Below are positions 33,700 to 45,083 of a stretch of DNA of 64,000 bases, in pieces. Both the position numbers and the translations under genes were made by a program. Source of the stretch: Lolium rigidum (Eukaryota > Streptophyta > Magnoliopsida > Poales > Poaceae); NCBI RefSeq assembly GCF_022539505.1, contig NC_061508.1, forward strand, positions 95,211,276 through 95,275,275. Direction: 5' to 3'. The notes under the pieces were generated by a model. It had not been told where the DNA came from. It worked only from the letters and a program-made list of their open reading frames with translations, and did no database searches. Positions within the stretch are counted from its first letter, which is position 1, and every line of letters starts with the position of its first letter.

Positions 33700-36211
33700 G
33701 TAAGCGCAAAGCCCCTGGTAAGAATGCTAATGCTTCATCTCTTGACAATACTTGATTCACACTTTCTGTGCCTAGCTGATAGGCGTTAAAGAAAACCGCT
33801 TATGGGAGACAACCCATTATTTTACTTCTGCACTTTTATTTTATATTTGAGTCTTGGAAGTTGTTACTACTGTAGCAACCTCTCCTTATCTTTATTTTAT
33901 TGCATTGTTATGCCAAGTAAAGTCTTTGATAGTAAAGTCAATACTAGATTTGGATTACTGCGCAGAAACAGATTTCTTGCTGTCACGAAATTGAGCAGCC
34001 CCTGCTGAAGAAAATTTAGAAAAAATCTGCCAATTTACGTGCGTGATCCTCAGATGTGTACTCAACTTTCATTCAATTTGATCATTTTCATCTGAGAAAG
34101 TTAAGTGCCCCTGAAAAATTCGTCTTTACGGACTGTTCTGTTTTGACAGATTCTGCCTTTTATTTCGCATTGCCTGTTTTGCTATGTTTGATGGATTTCT
34201 TTGTTCCATTAACTTTCAGTAGCTTTATGCAATGTCCAGAAGTGTTAAGAATGATTATGTCACCTCTGAATATATGAATTTTCAATTATGCACTAACCCT
34301 CTAATGAGTTTGTTTTGAGTTTGGTGTGGAGGAAGTTTTCAAGGGTCAAGAGAGGAGGATGATACAATATGATCAAGAAGAGTGAAAAGTCTAAGCTTGG
34401 GGATGCCCCCGTGGTTCATCCCTGCATATTTTAAGAAGACTCAAGCATCTAAGCTTGGGGATGCCCAAGGCATCCCTTCTTCATCGATAACTTATCAGGT
34501 CACCTCTAGTGAAACTATATTTTTATTCCGTCACATCTTATGTGCTTTACTTGGAGCGTCTGTTTGTTTTTGTTTTTGTTTTTGTTTGAATAAAATCGGA
34601 TCCTAGCATTCCTTGTGTGGGAGAGAGACACGCTCCGCTATTTCGTATGAACACATATGTTCTTAGCTTTATTCTTAATGTTCATGGCGAAGGTTGAAAC
34701 TGCTTCGTTCATTGTTATATGGTTGGAAACAAAAAATGTTGCATGTGGTAAATGGTATAATGTCTTGAATAATTTGATACTTGGCAATTGTTGTGCTCAT
34801 ATAGATCATGTTTAAGCTCTTTCATCATGTACTTTGCACCTATTAATGAAGAACTACATAGAGCTTGTTAAAATTTGGTTTGCATGATTAGTTTCTCTAG
34901 AGTCTAGATATTTTCTATTTAAGGTGTTTGAACTACAAGGAGACGATGTAAAGTCTTATAATGCTTGCAATATGTTCATATGTAAGCTTTGCTGTAACGT
35001 TTTATACTTGAGTTTGCTTCAAACAACCTTGCTAGCCTAGCCTTGTATTGAGAGGAATTCTTCTCGTGCATCCAAATCCTTGAGCCAAAAACTATGCCAT
35101 TTGTGTCCACCATACCTACCTACTACATGGTATTTCTCTGCCAATCCAAAGTACATTACTTGAGTGCAACCTTTAAAAATTCTATTCTTTTGTCTGTGCA
35201 ATATATAGCTCATGGGAAAATAGCCTTGAAAACTATTGTGGTGAAGAATATATACTTATGTATCTTATTTCTTAATAAGTTGCTTGTTGAGCGGTAACCA
35301 TGTTTCTGGGGACGCCATCAACTTTTACCTTTGTTGAATATCATGTGAGTTGTTATGCATGTTCGTCTTGTCTGAAGTAAGGGCGATTTTCATGATCAAA
35401 TGGTTTGAGTATGCATATTGTTAGAGAAGAACATTGAGCCGCTAACTAAAGGCATGATCCATGGTGGAAGTTTCAGTTTGGACAATTAATCCTCAATCTC
35501 TTATGAGAATATTATTTGTTGTTGAAACATATGTTATGCAATGATAATCCAGGTTAATCCAAGCTAATTAGGACAAGGTGCGAGCACTACTGGTATACTA
35601 TGCATGAGGCTTGCAACTTATAGGATATCTTATACATAACACATATGATTTATTACTACCGTTGACAAAATTGTTTCTATGTTTTCAAAATGAAAATCTC
35701 TAGCACAAAAATAGTAATCCATGCTTCCCTCTGCGAAGGGCCATTCTTTTACTTTATTGTTGAGTTATTTTACCTACTTCTTTCTATCTTAGAAGCAAAC
35801 ACTTGTATCAACTGTGTGCATTGATTCTTACATGTTTACCTATTGCACTTGTTATATTACTTTGTGTTGACAATTATCCATGAGATATACATGTTGAAGT
35901 TGAAAGCAACTGCTGAAACTTATATCTTCCTTTGTGTTGCTTCAAATCTTTCTACTAAGAATTTATTGCTTTATGAGTAACTCCTATGCAAGTCTTATTG
36001 ATGCTTGTCTTGAAAGTATTATTCATGAAAAGTCTTTGCTATATGATTCAGTTGTTTACTCATTGTCTTCACCATTGCTTCGAATCGTTGCATTCATCTC
36101 ATATGCTTTACAATAGTATTGATAAAGATTATGATAGCATGTCACTTCAGAAATTATCCTTGTTATCATTTACCTACTCGAGGGCGAGTAGGAACTAAGC
36201 TTGGGGATGCT
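33700..36211 (+). other. W2 non-coding 3' internal region
   Basis: Homologous to 8836-11452 and 26770-29390. About 180 bp are missing near 35520 relative to those copies. It ends in AAGCTTGGGGATGCT (polypurine tract) at 36197-36211. Confidence 0.7.
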
Positions 36212-37813
36212 TGATACGTCTCAAACGTATCTATAATTTCTTATGTTCCATGCTACTTTTATGATGATACTCACATGTTTTATACACATTTTATGTCATT
36301 TTTATGCATTTTCCGGCACTAACCTATTGACGAGTTGCCGAAGAGCCAGTTGTTGTTTTCTGTTATTTTTGGTTTCAGAAATCCTACAAAGGAAATATTC
36401 TCGGAATTGGACGAAATCAACACCCAGGGTCTTATTTTTCCACGAAGCTTCCAGAAGACCGAGGGAGAAATGAAGTGGGGCCACGGGGCGCCGACACCAT
36501 AGGCCGGCGCGGCCAGGGTGGGCCCCGCGCCGCCCTATGGTGTGGGGCCCCCGTCAGCCCTCCGACTCCGCCCTTCCGCCTACTTAAAGCCTTCGTCGCG
36601 AAAACCCCGACACCGAGAGCCACGATACGGAAAACCTTCCAGAGACGCCACCGCCGCCAATCCCATCTCGGGGGATTCAGGAGATCGCCTCCGGCACCCT
36701 GCCGGAGAGGGGAATCATCTCCCGGAGGTCTCTTCATCACCATGATCGCCTCCGGATCGATGTGTGAGTAGTTCACCCCTGGACTATGGGTCCATAGCAG
36801 TAGCTAGATGGTTGTCTTCTCCTCATTGTGCTATCATGTTAGATCTTGTGAGCTGCCTATCATGATCAAGATCATCTATTTGTAATGCTACATGTTGTGT
36901 TTGTTGGGATCCGATGAATATTGAATACTATGTCAAGTTGATTATCAATCTATCATATATGTTGTTTATGTTCTTGCATGCTCTCCGTTGCTAGTAGAGG
37001 CTCCGGCCAAGTTGATACTTGTGACTCCAAGAGGGAGTATTTATGCTCGATAGTGGGTTCATGCCTCCATTGAATCTGGGACGGTGACGAAAGTTCTAAG
37101 GTTGTGGATGTGCTGTTGCCACTAGGGATAAAACATCGATGCTTTTGTCTAAGGATATTTGTGTTGATTACATTACGCACCATACTTAATGCAATTGTCT
37201 CGTTGTTTGCAACTTAATACTCGGAAGGGGTTCGGATGATAACCTCGAAGGTGGACTTTTTAGGCATAGATGCATGTTGGATAGCGGTCTATGTACTTTG
37301 TTGTAATGCCCTGATTAAATCTCATAGTACTCATCATGATATATATATGTGCATTGTTATGCCTTCTTTATTTGTCAATTGCCCAACTGTAATTTGTTCA
37401 CCCAACATGCTATTTCTTATCGGAGAGACACCACTAGTGAACTGTGGACCCCCGTCCATTCTTTACATCCGAAATACAATCTACCGCAATACTTGTTCTT
37501 TACTCGTTCTTCGCAAACAAACATCATCTTCCACACTATACATCTAATCCTTTGTTTACGAGCAAGCCGGTGAGATTGACAACCTCACTCGTTACGTTGG
37601 GGCAAAGTACTTTGATTGTGTTGTGCAGGTTCCACGTTGGCGCCGGAATCCCCGGTGTTGCGCCGCACTACACTCGCCACCAACAACCTTCACGTGTTCC
37701 TTGACTCCTACCGGTTCGATAACCTTGGTTTCTTACCGAGGGAAAACTTGTCGTCGTACACATCACACCTTCCTCTTGGGGTTCCCAACGGACGTGTGTC
37801 TTATACGCCATCA
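36212..37813 (+). repeat. Complete LTR (1602 bp), shared between W2 and the next unit
   Basis: From TGATACGTCTCAAACG to ATACGCCATCA. It serves as 3' LTR of W2 and is followed by a primer site (37825-37842, first base changed) and gag start of another unit. It has many CTG-to-CCG and CTG-to-CTCG differences from its sisters in 37199-37740. Confidence 0.9.
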
Positions 37814-38616
37814 AGACAAGCTTTCGGCGCCGTTGCCGGGGAGATCAAGACACGCTGCAAGGGGAGTCTCCCACATCCAATCTCTTTACTTTGTTTTTGT
37901 CTTGCTTTACTTTATTTTATTTACTGCTTTGTTTGCTCTTTATATAAAAAATACAAAAAAAAACTAGTTGCTAGTTTTACTTTATTTACTGTTTTGCTCT
38001 CTATATCAAAAACACAAAAAAATTAGTTACTTGCATTTACCTTATTTTGTTATCATGACTAGTCCCGTAATTGTTACTCTATCACCTGAGGAGTCGATCT
38101 TCACTTTTAAACAAGGTGGTGAAGAGAGTTTTAAAGAAGCTTGGTCTAGAATTTTTGATTCTTATAGTAAAACTGAACCTAAAATGACTCTAAGTTTGCT
38201 TCTTAGTAACTTTTATTTTGGGCTTATTCTTCGCTATAGATATGCCTTAGACGCTATAGTGGGAGGAGACTTCCTTCACTGTGATGGGGATCAAGCTTAT
38301 AATGCCATTAAAAAATTGGTTGCATCATCTAGCTCCGCTAATAATTTTGATTCATCTCTTGCTAGCATTCATAATAGATTAAACACTCTCGAAACAAATA
38401 TATCTTGTTTAAAAGAAGGGTACAACCAGATTCGTGAGTTTTATGATTATGTTCCAGTAAGCTTTGAACCTTCAATGTGGGTGCCTACTATTAAAGTTGC
38501 TATTTGTGGTGAAACTTTTCATGCTCGCTGTGATATTATGTCTGAGTTTTGCCTTATGCCTAAAAGAATTTATGAATCTTTAACACTTTGGGAACTTACT
38601 GAAGGAGGAAAAGGAG
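37814..38616 (+). mobile_element. Truncated third internal unit
   Basis: Primer region and gag start nearly identical to 32652-33460. The frame from 38055 (MTSPVIVTLSPEESIF) stays open to 38624, but similarity ends near 38616, where sequence of another LTR family begins. Confidence 0.8.
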
Positions 38617-39111
38617 TACCTTAATTTCCAGTAGATTCCCTAGAGGCCCGGCTGCCACTGGCTGGTAGGACAAAAGATGTTGTGCAAGTTTCTCATTGCG
38701 AGCACGTACGACTAAATATGGAACACATGCCTATTGATTGATTAGTACTTGGATACCGTTTTATTACTATCTCGCAAATGCCCTACCTTGATTGTTACAT
38801 GAGTTTCTCTCATCCATGCAACGCCCGTTTATCCATCCCCGTGCCTACGGTATTTTAATCCTGCTCGTTTACTATAATCACTACCGCTGTCTTTGTTACA
38901 CCGCTCGCCGATATTTCACTACCGCTATCGCTATAAAACTCGTTGCTACCGATAAACTCTTGCGAGCAAGTCTCGTTTCCGTGTGTAGCTGAATTGACAA
39001 CTCCGCTGTTAAGGCTTACAAATATTCTTTGGCTCCCCTTGTGTCGAATCAATAAATTGGGTTTTACTTCCCTCGAAGACTGTTGCGATCCCCTATACTT
39101 GTGGGTCATCA
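38617..39111 (+). mobile_element. 3' part of a WHAM-like LTR
   Basis: Contains CAATAAATTGGGTTTTACTT (a polyadenylation-type signal) and ends CTATACTTGTGGGTCATCA. This resembles the end of WHAM-type LTRs as I remember them. The 5' part and the rest of the element are absent. Confidence 0.55.
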
Positions 39112-40025
39112 CCCGTCGTGGACTAACCAAGAGATCCTTCGCGCAGCTTTTTCCAATATCGGAAATTGGGCAAGTGTGGGGACGAAGCTCCAGCTGTCAC
39201 GTTCTTCCGGAGGCTTGTTGATGAATTTGGGCAGCCCATCGTGGACACCCGGAACTGCGATATTCTTCACGTAGAACCATCCGGCGTTCCAGTACCGGAC
39301 GGACTCGTGGGAGTCGTGAGGTGGATACATACGACCAGGTCGGAGCATGAAGGTCATGCTCCCGCAGTTCACCATGGCCTTGTCCTTCGTTTCTTTCTTC
39401 ACCGGAAGAAAAATTGCCATAGTCGGACGTCTGGGCGAATTCCGAGATGCCCGTCACAAAGCGTCACGAAGTTCGAGAGGAGTAGATATGAGTTCGGACA
39501 GATATTGTGAGGTTGAAGTCCATATGTGGAAAGGATGGAGAGAAAGAATTCCGAACAGGGGAGCGACAGACCGCGCTCAACCCAGGCTTTCGTCAGGACT
39601 CTTTCATCCGCGTCTGGCTTGGGGACGTCGGAGTCACGCATGAAACTCCAATACGAGGAAATCATGCCCTCATTTTGGAGGTCCCTTAATTCCGCATCCT
39701 TGGTTTCGCAGGGCCACCACTGTCCCTTCTCGCCTTCTCGAATCCGGCCCTTGGAAGCCTTCTTCGCTTCCGCCTCCTGCACCTTAGCAGCCATCCTAGC
39801 TTGTCCCTCAAGTTCTTCTTGGATTTTTTTGAGGGTGGGGATCCGGCCTAGTGCAATGCTGGAAGAGGCAGAGAATGGTTGAGCTAATTTGATGTCGGAA
39901 ACATATGGTGGCAAGAATGCAAGGGGCTCCGGACAGCTTGGTTCTAATGAGCTGGGTTCCGGATTATTCGGAGAACTACCAGTGCATTTGGGCGAACTAG
40001 GCAACATGCTTCCGGCTGCACCCAT
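39110..40025 (-). pseudogene. Antisense ORF, 'putative gypsy type transposon' family (frameshifted)
   Basis: On the minus strand a frame begins at 40025 (MGAAGSMLPSSPKCTGSSP), just after an acceptor-like GGGTGCAG overlap. It runs through an acidic/helical region into the conserved GLSLPCSEFFLSILSTYGLQ and PNSYLLLSNFVTLCDGHLG blocks of the plant domain annotated as putative gypsy-type transposon (PF04195). At about 39402 it loses frame and continues as KKETKDKAMVNCGSMTF ... WNAGWFYVKNIAVPGVHDG to about 39110, where WHAM-like sequence cuts it off. The domain's function is unknown; in grasses it is carried by several Gypsy families, often antisense to pol. It lies opposite to the LTR direction, so it needs its own promoter (see 41852-41859). 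Confidence 0.65.
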
Positions 40026-40161
40026 GCAAACTAGTTTGAGTAGTCGAATCTACACTAAGCTACTTCTTCTTCTACAAGACCGACGCACTTACCGTTAATG
40101 GCGCGGTGGTTCTTCGGAACGCCGGTGTGGATGGGGTTGCCGGACTTGAAGCGCTGAGCTT
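40026..40161 (-). other. Probable intron and exon edge of the antisense gene
   Basis: On the minus strand, CGCCATTAACGGTAAGTGCG (around 40099) gives a strong GTAAGT donor after a frame reading KSGNPIHTGVPKNHRAI. The next acceptor-like TGCAG lies at about 40016-40020. The upstream exon continues beyond the solo LTR into 41650-41800 in the same frame. Confidence 0.4.
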
Positions 40162-41644
40162 TGATGTCTACGCACGCTTCTTTTCCTGTAGACAGTGTTG
40201 GGCCTCCAAGAGCAGAGGTTTGTTGAATAGCAGCAAGTTTCCCTTAAGTGAATCACCCAAGGTTTATCGAACTCAGGGAGGTAGAGGTCAAAGATATCCC
40301 TCTCAAGCAACCCTGCAATTACGATACAAGAAGTCTCTTGTGTCCCCAACACACCTAATACACTTGTCAGATGTATAGGTGCACTAGTTCGGCGAAGAGA
40401 TAGTGAGATGCAAGTGATATGGATGAATATGAGTGGTAATAACAATCTAAAATAAATATGGCAGCAAGTAAACATGCAGTAGAACAGTAAATAAACGGGG
40501 TTTCAATGCTTAGAAACAAGGCCTAGGGATCATACTTTCACTAGTGGACACTCTCAATAATGATCACATAAATAAATAAGTTCTCTTCTCTTATGCTACT
40601 TCAAACACTCTCTTGTTGGATAACAAACACCATTCATTGTGTAGGGCTACAAGAGCTCCCTCAAGCCGGAGTAAACAAGCTCCACAACATTCGGAATTCA
40701 TATTTAAGTAACCTCTAGAGTGCATAATAGACCGTTGCAATTTAGACCGAGTACTAACATAGCATACACACTCGTCAACAATAGCTATGAAAGGGGGAAT
40801 AGATCGCATCAATACTATCATAGTAATAGTTAACTTCATAATCTACAAGAGATCACAATCATAACCTACGCCAAGTACTACGTGATGCACACACTGTCAA
40901 CATTACATCATGGAGGAGGAATAGACTACTTTAATAACATCACTAGAGTAGCACATAGATTAATAGTGATACAAAGCTCATGATCACATAAAGATCACAC
41001 CATGGGAGAGAGAGATGAACCACATAGCTACCGTGCACAGCCCTTAGCCTCGAGGGAGAACTACTCCCTCCTCATCATAGGAGACGACGAGCCGGCGATG
41101 AAGATGGCGGTGGTGTCGATGGAGATGCCTTCCGGGGGCAATTCCCCGTCCCGGCGGCGTGCCGGAGCAGAGACTTCCGTCCCCCGAATCTTGGCTTCGC
41201 GATGGCAGCGGCTCTGGAACTTTTCTAGTATCGTGGCTTATTCTCATAGGGTTTTCGCGACGAAGGCTTTATATAGGCGGAAGGGCAGCCTCGGAGGAGT
41301 CCTGGTGGAGCCAGACCATAGGGGGGCGCCCCCCCCCCCTTGGCCGCGCCGCCATGTGGGCTGGGGCCCCCAGGGCTCCCCTCTGGTCCCTCTCTGGCTC
41401 TTTGGAAGCATCCGTGAAATATAAGACCCTGGGCGTTGATTTCTTCCAATTCCGAGAATATTTCCTTTGTAGGATTTCTGAAACCAAAAACAGCACAAAA
41501 CAGGAACTGGCACTTCGGCATCTCGTTAATAGGTTAGTTCCGGAAAATGCATCAAAACGATATAAAGTGTGAACAAAACATGGAGGTATTGTCATAAAAC
41601 TAGCATGGAACATAAGAAATTATAGATACGTTGGAGACGTATCA
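40162..41644 (-). mobile_element. Solo LTR (Sabrina-like)
   Basis: Minus-oriented LTR of the same family as 4517-5958: on the plus strand it starts TGATGTCTACGCACGC and ends TTGGAGACGTATCA. The direct repeat AGCTT is at 40157-40161 and 41645-41649. A single LTR with a perfect target duplication means the element excised by LTR-LTR recombination. It splits the first exon of the antisense gene. Confidence 0.92.
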
Positions 41645-41851
41645 AGCTTCCGATGACCATGGATTGGCGGCGGAGATGTTTTCCCGATCAACCGTGGGAA
41701 TCTCAGGTCGAGGAAGACCTTGGAGTGGTGGCGGGCGAAGCTCTCCGTGCGGAAGATCGCCGGAGATCAGATCTGGCGAGCGGCGCTGCGGGAGGAAGAA
41801 GATGAAGTGGGGATTGTGGTGAAAGAATGGGAAAGTTACCGCGCGCGGGGG

Positions 41852-41859
41852 TATTTATA
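41852..41859 (-). promoter_or_regulatory. TATA box of the antisense gene
   Basis: The minus strand reads TATAAATA at 41859-41852, followed by a CT-rich leader with CTTCATCTTCTTCCTCC, typical of a plant promoter and 5' leader. It faces the antisense ORF at 40025 and lies inside the Gypsy element. Confidence 0.45.
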
Positions 41860-42234
41860 GACTTCGCGCGGGGATTCGTGATTCGGATCCAATGGTGGAA
41901 ACGGAATGGTCACACTGTTGGATGGCTGACACATCTCTTAGGTCAAAAACGGTAAAATGGCGTGGAGGTAACTTAACTGTGGAGGTAACTTAACTGTGCG
42001 CTTCCGAAATTTCTGGTTAAAGATTTGTATCTCCGAAAATTTAGCGCGGGAAAAGAGGAAGTTGTGCGCGGGATAAGTGGAAACTCTGCTAAATTGCCGT
42101 TACTGAAGAACAGATGATTTCCAAGAAGACGACGTCGGAAACAAGTAAATTTTGGAAGCTCTTCAAGATTCTCTTCGGATCTGAGTTAAATGAAGTCGGA
42201 AGAATGATGAATCTCGGAGAACTTTGGAGGCTAC

Positions 42235-42793
42235 TGTTGTGGGTATACTTTATGGGTATATCAACGGCCTGGTCTCGATCCGGCAAGCCCGGGTGGCCCA
42301 CAGATGGTGATGTGGCATATGGCCCATCGGGCGGCCCAGTTGTTGTAGATCCTGAAAGATGAAATCCAGCCCAGGAGCGAGGAGCCGGATCCCAACCGAC
42401 CTACGAAGGGGGCCGGATCCGTAGAGGCCCATAAGGTATCCGGATCCTGCACGACATAGATGGAAGGCGGATCCTTGACGTACACGGCAAGATATTGTAC
42501 CGTAGTTAGGCAACTTGTATTCCGGCTAGGACTCTTCGTGTAAACCCTAGATCCGTGCGCCTTTATAAGCCGGATCCCGGAAGCCCTAGAGGCACAACCA
42601 CAACTCATTGTAACAACGCGAAAGCGTCCAGATAATTCCAGACAAGCAGTAGTAGGCCATGTCTTCGAGCAGGTGTTCCGAAGGTGGGTAAATCGCGTAC
42701 CACCGTCCCGAGGACTCTCCGCTCTATGGCCCCTACTTCTTCTCCCCCTCGTGAGGATCCCTCCTCCGAGGCACCGTCGATTAGGCAACGACA
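42235..42793 (+). repeat. Gypsy 3' LTR (559 bp)
   Basis: Starts TGTTGTGGGTATAC and ends AACGACA. It is followed directly by CCACC and coding sequence, with no primer site, so it is a 3' LTR. The preceding five bases (GCTAC) do not match the following five, which excludes a simple solo LTR. Confidence 0.88.
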
Positions 42794-43000
42794 CCACCGC
42801 TACCTCCGCACGCGCCACCACATGCAGCATGGGACAGCCAAAAGGTTCCACCTCCACCGTCAGCGATGTCACCACATTTCGCGCAACCGCCTCCGCAGTA
42901 CGCGCAACCAGCGGAGGTCCCTGCTTGGCCTCAGCAGCTCTGGATGCCACCGCCCTTTGTCGACCTTGTCTCCGACGACAAAGAAGATGGCGGCGCCTGA
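42794..43000 (+). pseudogene. Proline-rich host ORF fragment, C-terminal part
   Basis: An open frame from the LTR edge to a TGA at 42998-43000. It is rich in Pro/Gln/Ala (PPHAPPHAAWDSQKVPPPPS) and ends MPPPFVDLVSDDKEDGGA. The first codon is split by the insertion. Joined after one CCACC with the minus-strand fragment ending at 2695, the phase is kept. An AT-rich 3' UTR-like stretch follows. The protein is not recognised; a C-terminal acidic tail after a Pro/Gln-rich region could fit a transcriptional regulator or a transposon-borne ORF. Confidence 0.5.
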
Positions 43001-43293
43001 ATTAGTTTAGATTTTAGTTTTAAACTACTTCCTCCGATTCATATTATTTCACTCTAGTTTTAAACTACCGCGCACATGAGTATGTAAATTATGTTTGAAT
43101 CAATGAAACCTAACAAATTTTCTCTTTTTTTTTTTAATTTCATGCCATTTTATTTGTCTTCCGTGCGCGAGCCAAGTAGCCAGCGAACCGAATGAATCGC
43201 GCCGCCGCGTGCACTGTTGGGACCGGCGGGACCGTGAGACGCATCGGTGCCGTCTTTTGGGCGATTCAGCCGCCGAACGACGGGCTGTGAGGT
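43001..43293. other. Spacer: 3' UTR-like then unassigned
   Basis: AT-rich sequence after the proline-rich ORF, with a T11 run near 43126, then GC-rich DNA leading to the kinase promoter. No gene is seen. Confidence 0.4.
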
Positions 43294-43420
43294 AGCAACG
43301 GCCCATTCGCTGATCCCACCGACCACGTATAGATTGATACAATTCTAAAGAAAAACTTGAGAATTCGAAATTCGAAATCTGAAAAGGCAACCGTTGGAGC
43401 GCCCCCCCATCAAACGGCTC
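43294..43420 (+). promoter_or_regulatory. Proximal CDKB1 promoter with MSA-like AACGG motifs
   Basis: Three AACGG cores lie 135-260 bp before the start codon: AGCAACGGCCCA (43294-43305), TCCAACGGTTG on the minus strand (43398-43388) and TCAAACGGCTC (43410-43420). The mitosis-specific activator consensus is YCYAACGGYYA, bound by three-repeat MYB proteins. The second differs only at the last base. B-type CDKs are known to peak in G2/M, so this fits. No convincing TATA box is seen. Confidence 0.5.
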
Positions 43421-43554
43421 TCTCGCGTACAAATCTCCCCCACGATTCCCCCAAATCAACCACAAACCCTAGCCCCACCACGCCTCCATCCATCCCCAAT
43501 CCCGCACAACAACAGCCCGCGAGAGAGACAGAGAGGTAGCGGCGGATCTGCGCG

Positions 43555-45083
<1,529 letters not shown>

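Larger units (their letters stand above)
30741..37813 (+). mobile_element. LTR retrotransposon 'W2'
   Basis: 5' LTR 30741-32651 (1911 bp because of an internal 310-bp duplication), primer site TGGCGCCGTTGCCGGGGA at 32663-32680, gag-protease frame 32891-33694, non-coding internal region, and 3' LTR 36212-37813 (1602 bp). The flanks are CAAGC before and AGACA after, so there is no target duplication. The sequence after the 3' LTR is again internal element sequence, so this is part of an LTR array produced by recombination and not a clean nested insertion. Confidence 0.8.
39112..42793 (+). mobile_element. Ty3/Gypsy element, 3' part with 3' LTR
   Basis: Internal DNA with an antisense gene (39110-40025 and the region upstream to about 41860), interrupted by a solo LTR at 40162-41644, followed by the 559-bp LTR 42235-42793. 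The five bases after the LTR are CCACC, matching the flank of the minus-oriented 5' LTR at 2136-2694. The left part is replaced by the LTR cluster. No clear polypurine tract precedes 42235. Confidence 0.7.

Noticed and set aside
30741..37813. Clean nested insertion of one LTR element into another
   Set aside because: Flanking pentamers differ (CAAGC and AGACA), and the 3' LTR is followed by element-internal sequence and not by the rest of the interrupted LTR.
42235..42793. Solo LTR
   Set aside because: The immediate flanks do not match (GCTAC and CCACC), and the left side is Gypsy internal sequence.
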